Below, one piece after another: positions 20,701-26,532 of a DNA stretch of 64,000 nt. The notes under the pieces were generated by a model that was not told the DNA's origin, did not search any database, and was given only the letters and a program-made list of their open reading frames with translations. The stretch covers positions 1 through 64,000 of the IMG/VR virus record IMGVR_UViG_3300037517_003820. One strand, 5' to 3'. The stretch comes from a virus. The first letter of the stretch is position 1. Each line of letters opens with the position of its first letter. The position numbers and the translations under genes were made by a program.

Positions 20701-22943
20701 TAGATGTGAGTAATTTAAAATTAGCACAAAAAGAATTTAACACAGAAGCTGGAGATGCTTTATTTAAGGTAACAGAAACACCCATTGGATCTGCTGGTGG
20801 TCGATTTTTTATTCCAGCAAAAACTATAACAGGTAACCTATTAAATACAACATCGCGAAACTATGGTAGCCCTTATGAATATACTTATATTCCACCAAAA
20901 GCTGGAGATCCAAAATTAAATCCATTATACAATACAGAGAAGCCGATACTGTATGCTGGAACAAGTCTTAATGAATATTTAGGTGCTAGATTACCATCAT
21001 GGAATACTGATACAGGAGAGATGCCTCCAGTTAATGAAGAATTTGGATCTTTATCAAGCTTAAAATTGAATGGACAATATATAGGAGGTATCAGCAGTGT
21101 TGATCCAAGCGAATTTAGAGTAATTAAAGATTTACCAGAAGATATTAAACCATATATTATACCGTCTAGTGATGGCACGAATCCTATTTTAGAAAGTATG
21201 ACTATTGATGCTACAGAATACCAAAAAGCAAGAGACGAAAGAATAAAAGCTAAAGAAATGGAGTTGACTAAAGAAAGAGCCTCAAAAGTCACAGGAGATA
21301 GATTCAAAAAATTATCAACAGCAGAAAGCGCATTTACAACAGCAACAAGAACAAAATTAGCACAAGAAATACAGAGAATTGCATCTACTACATTGAGCGC
21401 CTACGGAATCGGAGTTCCTAGTATAACAAAGATAGAAGACGTTGGAGGTGTTGCTGGATATTTAAATAATTATCTCAAAAAAATAGATAATAAATCTCCT
21501 CAATGGGCAGAAATTAACGCTTGGAGAGCACTATTTAGCGAATTATATCAACCAGGAGGTATAGGTAAAGATGCAGAAAGCAGAATACCGGCTACTGTGG
21601 CATATTTGAAAACTTTTGGTGTTGATGTTGAAAAGGGAACAGTTGATGCAGATGGAATTAAACAAATTATAGCAAGAGAAAAGGCTATAGCTATTAGTAA
21701 AAATGCCAGTGGAGAAATACCAGAAGATTCATTAAAAAGTTTAGATCTGGAAGCATCAAAAACAAAGCTGTATACTGTTGATAAAGATGGTAATAAAACA
21801 GAAATAAAATCTGATAATATAAAAAATCCTAAAACTATTCAGGATGTTGAACGTATAGGATTAGCTCCAGAAAATTTATTTGAAAATAGCGAAAAACGAC
21901 AGAGCTATCTTAAGGTTTTATCCGATTATTTTACTAAAAATAATTTATCAGAATTTGCAGCAGCAGCAGAGGGTCTTAAACCATGGTACACGGCGCAAGA
22001 CACTTTATTAAATGCTGGATTAAATAATGATATGTTACAAGGCAGTTTAGATGCTCTCAATGGTAATGCCCCCAAACCAAATACTACAGCTGGTGGTGAT
22101 AGGAATTTAGAAGATCCTGTTACAACTATTGGGAATAAAGATAATTATATTCAGCATCATAAGTTATTAACCGCAGATAAATATGGCGAATTACCAGACA
22201 CTAACAGAATGAAAGATTTAATAACAGTTAGAATACAAGAGTCTAAAACAGAAGAACAAAAACCAGAAAACCAACAAGCTCTTGCTCGTGGAGGTATAGT
22301 ATACGCTAGCAATGGGAGCTTTATTAATTTTAGACCAAAAGGAACAGATACTGTTCCGGCCATGCTAACTCCTGGTGAATTTGTTATTAACAGAGCTTCG
22401 ACTCAAAAATACAGACCAGTCCTTGAAGCTATTAATAATGGGAATTATAGCAGAGGAGGTATTGTAAACTATCTTAGCGGTGGTGGCTATTTGCCACTAT
22501 ACAGAGAAGGCGGAGGAGGAACACCGGCCGGATCCGGTTTCGATTTTACCTCTTTTATGAACAATATTATGGTATCTGTTTCTAGTAGTATAACAGAAGC
22601 TTTCAATAAAGCTGTTTCGGCACTAAAACAACCAAACAATAGCTCTGGTGGTGTATCTAACAGTGGCGGTGATATTTCTAGTATTGATAATTTTGTTAAT
22701 AGATTAAATAATATCGCCAATATACTTAGTAATATTTATATACCTCCACAAATTACTATCACAGGAAAACACGATGTTGTTGTTACTATCAACGGAGACA
22801 CAGTTTTGAATCAATTACGACCAGACATGGCAGGAATAGCCATATCTGCTATAAGATCCGCTTTCCAAGATCTAAAAGCTAAAAATCCAGAAAATAATAC
22901 TATCAACTTTGATATAGATATTAACCCTAATGATATTGCATAG
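8703..22943 (+). CDS. Giant tail tape-measure protein (4746 aa) with embedded enzyme-like segments
   Basis: Residues ~125-510 match the TP901-type tape-measure core (ALAVRRFAAFSAVTGVF, TRLSINLGVSSDSLVQVSS, AFAVESSDIIAAIQRTGGVF, ESAETIATGLRTIFTRIQ). Five VPAL/PGE-type modules lie near residues 762, 2015, 2072, 3527 and 4551. Between the first and second are a HAD-like segment (DFDET at 1339-1343) and HELTH at 1823-1827. A hydrophobic segment near 2710-2735 could be the membrane-inserting part. Other parts are helical coiled coils and a Pro-rich linker near 2240. At roughly 1.5 angstrom per residue, the known tape-measure rule, an all-helical protein would give a tail near 700 nm; folded insertions would shorten it. 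The protein is close in size to the ~5000-residue tape measure of phage P74-26. AGGA precedes ATG 8703. Confidence 0.93.
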   Translation: MAQAFNLTAQLNLRGPSNVRQIVSDVKKQLGTITGDIKFNIDPASINNTSRLSKSLQELNANLANVSTNARAASSAIKSFGQSVTSISGSSNKLSSNLDKTTKSADNVGSSLTKTAKNVSVARTEMEEFGRQSALAVRRFAAFSAVTGVFFSLNRAINNGLKSFIEFDKELVKLQQVTGKNAEGLQDLQNEITRLSINLGVSSDSLVQVSSTLAQAGLSATETRAALEALARSSLAPSFDDINQTVEGSIALMRQFGISAKELEKALGSVNSVAAAFAVESSDIIAAIQRTGGVFANASKGVSEGTDALNEFIAVFTSVRATTRESAETIATGLRTIFTRIQRQGTIDALRDFGVTLTDAEGKFVGAYKAVQLLSEGLNRIDPRDIKFSQIVEELGGFRQIGKVIPLIQQFATAQEALKVAQAGQGSLAADALKAQLSLANQIAKVREEFLSLIRSLGQSDTFQTLARGALGFASGLIKITSALKGVLPALAILGAGASLRGITQFAGGFIGGLKKVPKGQEGEEQPGIARSIGSNLGSSLVGAKTEQTSRDIEKNTEALNGISDKLTSLTTTIQSLIDLSSKEKEQVIDPSLVTNLISSISTLNDTINNQKLTSTDSGQDPTQRKIQAQQIRNIRTDKTLNSTEKKIRIQQIQNEKNKSSGIDTTAIQELSAGINTFNTNFNAISNSLSTYNTTLQNNTNTLSSNNSSLENVYAALVNLDATLDRKDFGGGGGPTTASGGGRILGFSKGGSVPGNGRGDKVPALLEPGEVVMSNRAVNKYGRGNLVRMNRYAKGDQVRKIVPQNNTLNKSHIGSDIQISKKNLQNYARNYRSKEFFASAYDNAGVTKQQLESGDFDFNNLIKKMQLRIKDRVILNLPSNWNQALRANNPNLVSQNDLANFIATSEDSLFVGQYGRLPKNDKKDTRQQLVTAIKSLPTKQYTNKNNPPPSEFPSISSFDIDSELDSLKRIITQDNLEESSYIDLLFKPSKFGSSYVSGATGLQRTRTQSRSGAYKELLNSGGLIKKFAGGGEALQSKLSTIRTLLGEFYGSDEQLISKSISNSMIIDEARADKIIANLESSRSQLPLFKKLFSEKSSSVGVLNGFPVARYDAIGGLQSMRFDELKDEETIREFIKRGKLATQASRGPVGKRMVYGDQKAARRRFAVGGTVENIAAKEKKSIETVILEQLSSFGDASGVKKILGLGAGEREISSILNASNIRAGKNIEKAIKFINRALAKTGKTDAAREAKEAAMRKVAIAGLFPLDYNKDFSDWKLEDGREIYGYVRGFQSSFLPQIEAMQEANRATRQKFAEDIQDTAALGGLGNRNIQGPIQPLAIDFDETLALGTKMLDENGKEDLPAYSDRKKVMESLAQARPTSLAKRLASIEQKNPGYVRMYSRILTARPQSTADIIASTLNRFGLPYLEQDVTGVSQGLGTNIAKAKAANVAAAEKLIDDSEENIRATMAAGKSTFRYGEVPELKGPAEEKFGQSNIEGGMLEAALSQLLGYNINVDALQRNRAIDFPQGLGRGAQLFGLPPNIETEVKRTLDGDSFSKAREEFSRYFTENPQAYAKGGAATIGSGSFKFPKRISNAYVREMEKLLEQEQMEKVFSTYPGNERMIVDEEAVQKGYESPFSRELFINSFKDKISRNTVFERMGQFARVIGLPPTDFLSAIPTQLDFGVNYPATALFNKDPSGPGTRGLQGVDLTPYGYTEQDKQDLFGYTKLIEEKKKQILKTIKTSVTTYEDGSFGYDVALTEKLRAELEDLQKQQRSLIDKNNVAIKAAKESRLQSANQSGRGSVGIATNPFNTSQRQDYSILYHELTHQLFNSLRTKNAQSFEAYKAKVASLFSGNNDDVADAFDALVGNTGYNSADVAYGRSYKLSGLSSLMIGSAKKESFEKYVNSDPEYVPELRKTWAETQSTTNAKAFKPLNPRVNDILLRGKISQDVIDKYEDNGKEEFLTTLVQKLPLLDENLSGILDSTLDDLLGGAGISRQKLSVGGLISKLKGGGSVPALVSNGEAFVPPKLAKQIGYGKLERMNQADKNGMTEFSEGGISVFKGPGNGTSDSIPTNLPVGSFVIREKATKALGLNSGGAVGVRKFKDGDKVSYRKHATGIQAPVPDLGFLKTSAILLADSFRTTEQIISNGYSAWQEIDKVAPVLANALDRYFSTINGTVEDASLMMQSYRAVAVSLAKQGKSAAEIDAIMTNYIDALNKGIDAYQNSAPIEPPKSATTYAVTPPSPQIPPDPDDTSTTPKTSLPRTPPPVPKSAEQKLAAAENEAIAQRIETKQNIKSEYDPVYRGASSKEDKQAIQDDARSKFQAADATIQANKAAQQQAILQELLAQKAKEANQSTAEYISGLQQEIDARSVDIMEQDFSNALGPEAPSAPEARQQALNETISSRGLQAFNVPGLGEGTDLNSIIAQVSKNNDLAAEADKAKAAAATRAADALELMRLKAEQNGQTLSQYQSNLKQNILNLAKDLQKSAPGKISKFNETAVSLRGDINSGDEDKITKAKEQLAKQLADLGTNLESSQITTIIDDLAASMGDTDKTFVDIINNSQELQEAFKQSSTDATALQSATQKLSVSLGIPEEALQKLASSAELAASNLYDKNVAAAQKMASTLAKTSLAIGGIGSVISSTIKSLGGSENKDTAVLSTGISSVASTVSTLGASLSQLPGGIKFVLDTMQGMGGGIGKVATSLAPKIMGFIASPMALVGASLAGGAVAIAAGFKEAYNAAREFDLQTSQKRVDESLSRVSDLFAQFEKDTTNIDFLSKIDSELSYGSKQLMKNLETDLKVPKAMWANLLDLDGGSQAAGRSMILEKEGIGSYISSVFSNNAQQAAIGRIAPEKAVETAQKVQPQGQNILKQFENKLRSGMDMDTILAELNAAGNQSAEVLARMNPKINEQIMLIENDRNISEQRKSAIIKEITTSEANRVASVNMKNSMKQIEFEKLGRQTNNFATSLERMFNGMEQAINKTDFELSKLSRSAELSAAALSGNAKAGDVMLDSINVLQNPRAYSGQEQGAAFDQAAGFFGSQADLVRPLLGLGDKLESTVMSTINRSVQANPTGSTEGIASNIRNALDAQLKDLGLPPNIADKLAGQTKLAFEKIRSERGGEDTRLNFDQITEEVPAFAKAISSAQRAQELAVKAMEFYQKNLNEYAQAMNQMVDFQIEANNRMRKASEVQAKGAMELAKTLGQTVSLTETRNVTEAPIRSMTGGLTNPGDIGRNVVNLEAQRRTLQTAADNAGNRGPAAKDEFAVMQNRLRNTNVALRENIDALKQMADSTDLAQAALAKIQEVQARRQAGANLIEKMVTSNPEELARLNASIGRLNNNMRGGLNVGSTAEQRGESLQAFNMLAPLLGDGQQQNELKANVLESMLKESGVGIDSTFQSVLDSLRNPEGDPQMAEAISVYRESLAKQTQANDILGELQRMMSENTAEIAATKLATAISSVPLTFDQQVFNDIRDNIQKLVEIVGKRDEEGKDPIPAQNKRKGGVIYASMGRAIDFAPKGTDTVPAMLTPGEFVVNRAATKANLPLLQNINSKKYSNGGKVRYYNEGGYVLAGGVATAGTGKDDDAPKLQEAVSQSTEKQKTAKNAEQATKLKLPILEQYGDKDFKKLGTIQTDNFIAVGNRGKSGIGESFERIYLGEKIGTLYNNYGSITGTKKAELPKYQKSLFWGIQDIDSIIGSEKQLTKSDIYKNGKDGEFTDLILGYQSLYTKLMEGPSGNTKIETFIKEINTEPLPNISPNFSRKPKRRTRRDGDYKGYSYLKVVEDLIQDNEKSYWGIFDEIPRILKQGGVGFEGVSPFTLADSPAKFAAYVNTPPRVLAGKDLQQDNLDSHNKVDLVNNTIQVIQKTRQALKALSLFDDKILDPGEGAGEKVDTSTVESDASIYNKETLASLDALYKNRIFHTSIGDPDFVKKPITLYNMAEEKWNTIQSDPNYQKAVEDNTAMSNWNDTISIIPIVNNQPNTDNKRQFPWITNDTKLDVSNLKLAQKEFNTEAGDALFKVTETPIGSAGGRFFIPAKTITGNLLNTTSRNYGSPYEYTYIPPKAGDPKLNPLYNTEKPILYAGTSLNEYLGARLPSWNTDTGEMPPVNEEFGSLSSLKLNGQYIGGISSVDPSEFRVIKDLPEDIKPYIIPSSDGTNPILESMTIDATEYQKARDERIKAKEMELTKERASKVTGDRFKKLSTAESAFTTATRTKLAQEIQRIASTTLSAYGIGVPSITKIEDVGGVAGYLNNYLKKIDNKSPQWAEINAWRALFSELYQPGGIGKDAESRIPATVAYLKTFGVDVEKGTVDADGIKQIIAREKAIAISKNASGEIPEDSLKSLDLEASKTKLYTVDKDGNKTEIKSDNIKNPKTIQDVERIGLAPENLFENSEKRQSYLKVLSDYFTKNNLSEFAAAAEGLKPWYTAQDTLLNAGLNNDMLQGSLDALNGNAPKPNTTAGGDRNLEDPVTTIGNKDNYIQHHKLLTADKYGELPDTNRMKDLITVRIQESKTEEQKPENQQALARGGIVYASNGSFINFRPKGTDTVPAMLTPGEFVINRASTQKYRPVLEAINNGNYSRGGIVNYLSGGGYLPLYREGGGGTPAGSGFDFTSFMNNIMVSVSSSITEAFNKAVSALKQPNNSSGGVSNSGGDISSIDNFVNRLNNIANILSNIYIPPQITITGKHDVVVTINGDTVLNQLRPDMAGIAISAIRSAFQDLKAKNPENNTINFDIDINPNDIA
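12700..13160 (+). other. HAD-phosphatase-like segment inside the tape measure
   Basis: Coding for residues ~1334-1486 of the tape measure. The order of motifs matches HAD hydrolases: motif I DFDET at 1339-1343 (nucleophile-type Asp1339 and Asp1341), motif II Thr at 1403 in ILTARPQ, a Lys-containing stretch around 1440, and motif IV KLIDDSEEN with Asp1456-Asp1457. The acidic residues needed for catalysis appear present, so activity is possible. Phage HAD proteins of this type are usually free-standing nucleotide or polynucleotide phosphatases; presence inside a tape measure is unusual. The assignment is by motif only. Confidence 0.6.
14080..14640 (+). other. Zincin-like (HExxH) segment inside the tape measure
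   Basis: Coding for residues ~1793-1979. HELTH at 1823-1827 follows the hydrophobic strand YSILY, as in zinc metallopeptidases. Candidate third ligands are Glu residues in EYVPEL and KEEFLTTLV downstream. If active, it could process the tape measure, other virion proteins or host proteins on entry. HExxH occurs by chance, so the preceding strand, the downstream acidic helices and the position next to the HAD segment are the supporting points. Confidence 0.5.
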
Positions 22944-22949
22944 GCTAAT

Positions 22950-25900
22950 ATGAATAAAATTACTAAAATATTTAATAACATAGGATTTCTTTGTTCTGTT
23001 AGTAATAACACTTTTATTCAGCATAATGCTATTAATGGCTATAAAGCATTAGAACAAGATACTATTGGATATTTTATTCCATACTTAATTCGTAATATTA
23101 AAGATGGATACAAATGGGAAACCGGAGTTGGCGAAATACAGTATAGTGATGGTTTATTAGTAGTTAAAAGAATAGAGGTTACAAATTCATCAAATAATAA
23201 CAAACCAGTTAATTTTATTGGTAATGAAAATGAGTTTTATCTTTTTGTAAATAATAATAATTTTAATAGTAGTTTTAATAATGTTATTGTTAAGAACGAT
23301 CATTTTACTATCGATAATGTAACAAGCATTTATTTGGTAGATAACAATGATAAAAATATTGATTGTGTATTACCAGACCCTAAAAAAGCTAGAAATATTG
23401 TTATAGATATCAAAGCACTGTCTTCTGCTCACAACATAATAATTAGAGATTGTGATGGTTTAATTTTTGAGTCAACAAGCACATCAACCAGGCTGGTTTG
23501 CGATGGACAAGCATGGTACTCTCTTAATCAAAATGATCAATTAAATTTTGCTTCGTTATCAGATGACTCTTTTTCGTCGTTAAGTAATCCTGGTGGAGCA
23601 GCATATTCTTTTCAATATAATGATGGATCCAATGGCTTATTAGGCTCAGAATTGTATTGGAGTTCTGGAAATACTAATAAATTATTATTAGGATCAAGCT
23701 CAGAATCTTTGGCCCATACTGTTATACCAACATCCGGTTCAGCAAACACAATATTTAATCAAGATTTGCAACCGAGTGATTTTATAGTTTATGGCAGTGG
23801 ACAACCGTATCGAAATCTTTTCTTTAGTTATGATGGTAGGGTTGGTATAAATATTCCATCAGGATCCAGACCACAAACTATTTTTCATGTTGTAAATTAT
23901 AGTTGCAGTGAAATATTAAGACTGGAAAATAGAACAACTTGTCAACCAGCAAAATTAACAGTTTATCACAAACCATCATCACTTAGTAATGGTGGAGTAT
24001 GTTCTATATTAAACTTAGCTGGAAGAGATGTTAATAATAATCAAAAAGATTATGCAACCATATATAGTATAGCATCTGACACTACCAACGGTAATGGTGG
24101 GTTGGTATTGACTGTTAGTTCTGGTTCGAGTCAACAGCCACTAGTGTCCGGAAGCTTAGATAGTATTAATCTTGGTTATAGTAACAATAAAAGAATAAAT
24201 ATTAATAATAATGGTAATATAAATATTTCTGGTGATAATATTGATATTAGATCATCTACTCTAAGTACTATTGGAACATCTAATACATATATAACGCTTA
24301 ATAATACCAATAGAAGCATATCTTTAGACTATAATTCACTACTTTTGGGTACGGGATCCATCACCAGTAACGGCACTTTATCTGCTAATAATATTAGTTC
24401 TAATACCATAACACTACCCAATATAGCAACTAGTAGTTTGTTGACCATATCTAATAATAAGACTATTGTTCCGATTAATGGTATAACAGTTAATAGTGGA
24501 AATAATGGCTTAATCTTCAATAATATATCTGGCAATAAATTTTTAACCACAGACAGTACCAACAATCTTGTTGGATTATATGATTTAGATGATTATTTTC
24601 TAACAGAAAAAGATATAACCTGGAACAAATATACTCCAAAAATAGCTAGTGTGTGTTTAAAACAAGTTATTTTATCTGAGGATACTCCAATAGAAGAATT
24701 TAGTGTTGGAGATCAGGTAGAAATTATTACTAGTAATAGTTCTATATATAGGAATATAACATCCTTAGTAACCAACGAAGCTTTCATAACAGAAATAATT
24801 TTAGATCAAAATGTTTCTACCAATGAAATTAATAATATTACTATTGCTTCAGTAACAAAGGGTGGCTATTTAACAATTCAAAAATTTTCTTCTGAATCTT
24901 CATCGGATAGCACATCGAATATTCTTAGCGTAAGACCAAAAACGGAGACAGTCTTTAATACTGCTCAAAAAGATATTGATTTTACAGTTTATGGTGCTGA
25001 TATTAGACCAGCACTAAAAGTACATGCTAGTGTAGGATCTATCACAACGGTTTCTGGAACATATTATAATTTTGCCACTAAAGACGATAATATAAAACCT
25101 ATTGTAATAAATACTGTTGGTAGCGGTTTAACTAATAATTTTAGCACAGCTAATTATAACTATAGCTTAACTAATAATTTATTTAGTGGTATACTATCTT
25201 CTGTTGGTACTAATGGTAAGAGTAGTTATTATGGAACATATGATCAAAATGGTAATGTTGCAGAGTGGATAGAGTCCGATATTACGGATGGTATAGTAAC
25301 ATTAGAATATGCTGCTGGCGGATCCTACAGAACACCTGTTACTGGCAGCGTATCTCCGGATGCTGATTCTATCTATTTAAGAGGAATACAGCAATTTCCG
25401 ATTATTTCCGGATACGATTACGTTGGTTTTAGAGTAGCTAGCATTAGTAATCTAGTTGATAATGCCAATATATCAAATAGTTCAAGTTTAAATTTAAGTT
25501 TTGTAAATATTATTAATGAGAATAATATAGCAGATACAAAGGATCTGTACTTACAATTTTCTAACAATACTTATCAAAATATTATTATTCCAAATCTTGG
25601 TGTTGTGGATAAAAATTATCGTATAGGCAGATACGAGGTTACTAATAAGCAATATGTTCAATTCTTAAATAGTGTAGCAACCACTGTTGGAGATCCTGTT
25701 ACTACCGGATTATATAATCCAAATATGACAAATGCTCAAAATGGGGGTATACTAAGATCTACTAATGGTTTAGTATTTGAATATTCAATAAAACCAAATA
25801 TGGAAGATAAACCTGTTAATTATGTTAATTATATTAATAGCTTGCAATTTATTAATTGGTTACATAATGACGCTCCGGAAGAAGTTAGTTCAAATGATGC

Positions 25901-26519
25901 AAATAGTATTATTAATGATGGTGCATATACAATACTATTAGCTGGTAGTACTTATTATATAACAGCTAATAATAATAGAAAGTATTTCTTACCCAGCTTT
26001 AACCAATGGCATAAAGCTGCGTATTTCGAATACCAGGAATCAATCTTTGTTAGTGGTTCACCAGCTATTACAATGGGTACTTTTGAGCCGTATGTTGTAG
26101 CAACAGAATTGTTATCTGAAAACAGTACCGATCCACCAAAACAAGTTTTAGCTAATTTAACTGTTAGTGGTTGGTTGGTGGTTGATAAGATTTTTGTAAG
26201 AGACGGCACCGTTAGATCCTCATTGAAAGATATTGGATTCGTACCAGATCTTACCGCCGACACTATAGAACAACAAGCGGCTGGCGTAATACCTCCGTTA
26301 AGCACAGATGTCGGAGGTATCAATAGCGATACATTCTGGAATAATAATACTTCATCGAGTTGGGGTGGTGGAGGTGGTATATATGGCGAAACTAATCCGC
26401 CTCCCATTGTTAATGCGGATGGAACAGAAAACGAAGCAGATTGTGAAGATGAAAATTTAATTGCTACAAATAATATTCCGCATTGGTGTCGAGACGATGG
26501 TAGACCCGGTTTATTCTAA
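22950..26519 (+). CDS. Tail fibre/distal tail protein with a circularly permuted FGE-like domain
   Basis: 1189 residues. The N-terminal ~170 residues end in a strand-rich domain (ARNIVIDIKALSSAHNIII ... LVCDGQAWYSL) typical of phage appendage proteins. Residues ~220-620 are beta-rich and Gly/Ser/Asn-rich fibre. Residues ~625-700 (ITIASVTKGGYLTIQ, SVRPKTETVFNTAQKDIDF) are shared with the next gene. Residues ~720-1060 form an FGE/SUMF1-like domain with swapped halves: NVAEW 769-773, GGSYR 790-794 and GFRVAS 826-831 come before YEVTN 895-899, PVNYVNY 955-961 and FLPSFNQW 1013-1020. No Cys is present around GGSYR, so a catalytic FGE is unlikely and ligand binding is inferred. The start is six bases after the tape-measure stop; the ribosome-binding site is weak. 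Confidence 0.8.
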   Translation: MNKITKIFNNIGFLCSVSNNTFIQHNAINGYKALEQDTIGYFIPYLIRNIKDGYKWETGVGEIQYSDGLLVVKRIEVTNSSNNNKPVNFIGNENEFYLFVNNNNFNSSFNNVIVKNDHFTIDNVTSIYLVDNNDKNIDCVLPDPKKARNIVIDIKALSSAHNIIIRDCDGLIFESTSTSTRLVCDGQAWYSLNQNDQLNFASLSDDSFSSLSNPGGAAYSFQYNDGSNGLLGSELYWSSGNTNKLLLGSSSESLAHTVIPTSGSANTIFNQDLQPSDFIVYGSGQPYRNLFFSYDGRVGINIPSGSRPQTIFHVVNYSCSEILRLENRTTCQPAKLTVYHKPSSLSNGGVCSILNLAGRDVNNNQKDYATIYSIASDTTNGNGGLVLTVSSGSSQQPLVSGSLDSINLGYSNNKRININNNGNINISGDNIDIRSSTLSTIGTSNTYITLNNTNRSISLDYNSLLLGTGSITSNGTLSANNISSNTITLPNIATSSLLTISNNKTIVPINGITVNSGNNGLIFNNISGNKFLTTDSTNNLVGLYDLDDYFLTEKDITWNKYTPKIASVCLKQVILSEDTPIEEFSVGDQVEIITSNSSIYRNITSLVTNEAFITEIILDQNVSTNEINNITIASVTKGGYLTIQKFSSESSSDSTSNILSVRPKTETVFNTAQKDIDFTVYGADIRPALKVHASVGSITTVSGTYYNFATKDDNIKPIVINTVGSGLTNNFSTANYNYSLTNNLFSGILSSVGTNGKSSYYGTYDQNGNVAEWIESDITDGIVTLEYAAGGSYRTPVTGSVSPDADSIYLRGIQQFPIISGYDYVGFRVASISNLVDNANISNSSSLNLSFVNIINENNIADTKDLYLQFSNNTYQNIIIPNLGVVDKNYRIGRYEVTNKQYVQFLNSVATTVGDPVTTGLYNPNMTNAQNGGILRSTNGLVFEYSIKPNMEDKPVNYVNYINSLQFINWLHNDAPEEVSSNDANSIINDGAYTILLAGSTYYITANNNRKYFLPSFNQWHKAAYFEYQESIFVSGSPAITMGTFEPYVVATELLSENSTDPPKQVLANLTVSGWLVVDKIFVRDGTVRSSLKDIGFVPDLTADTIEQQAAGVIPPLSTDVGGINSDTFWNNNTSSSWGGGGGIYGETNPPPIVNADGTENEADCEDENLIATNNIPHWCRDDGRPGLF
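25098..26070 (+). other. Permuted FGE-sulfatase/C-type-lectin-fold domain
   Basis: The standard bacterial FGE-like order is YRIGxYEVTN - PVNYV(S/N)W - FLPSxxxW - (S)ANY - YGTYDxxGNVxEW - GGS(W/Y) - YVGFRVA. Here the second half, from FSTANYNYS and YGTYDQNGNVAEW (25230-25268) to YVGFRVAS (25419-25442), precedes the first half, from YRIGRYEVTNKQYVQFL (~25620-25670) to FLPSFNQWHKAAYF (25986-26030). The break lies in the usual loop between KAAY and ANY. The joining linker contains NENNIADTK and VVDKNYRIG, which resemble the usual region just before the first motif. This is a true permutation of motif order, visible in one uninterrupted frame. Confidence 0.8.
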
Positions 26520-26532
26520 GTGAGGAGTTTAT

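Noticed and set aside
25230-25442. Diversity-generating retroelement target in the FGE/lectin-like domain
   Set aside because: The fold is a known target type, but no reverse transcriptase, template repeat or second copy of this stretch was seen in the window.
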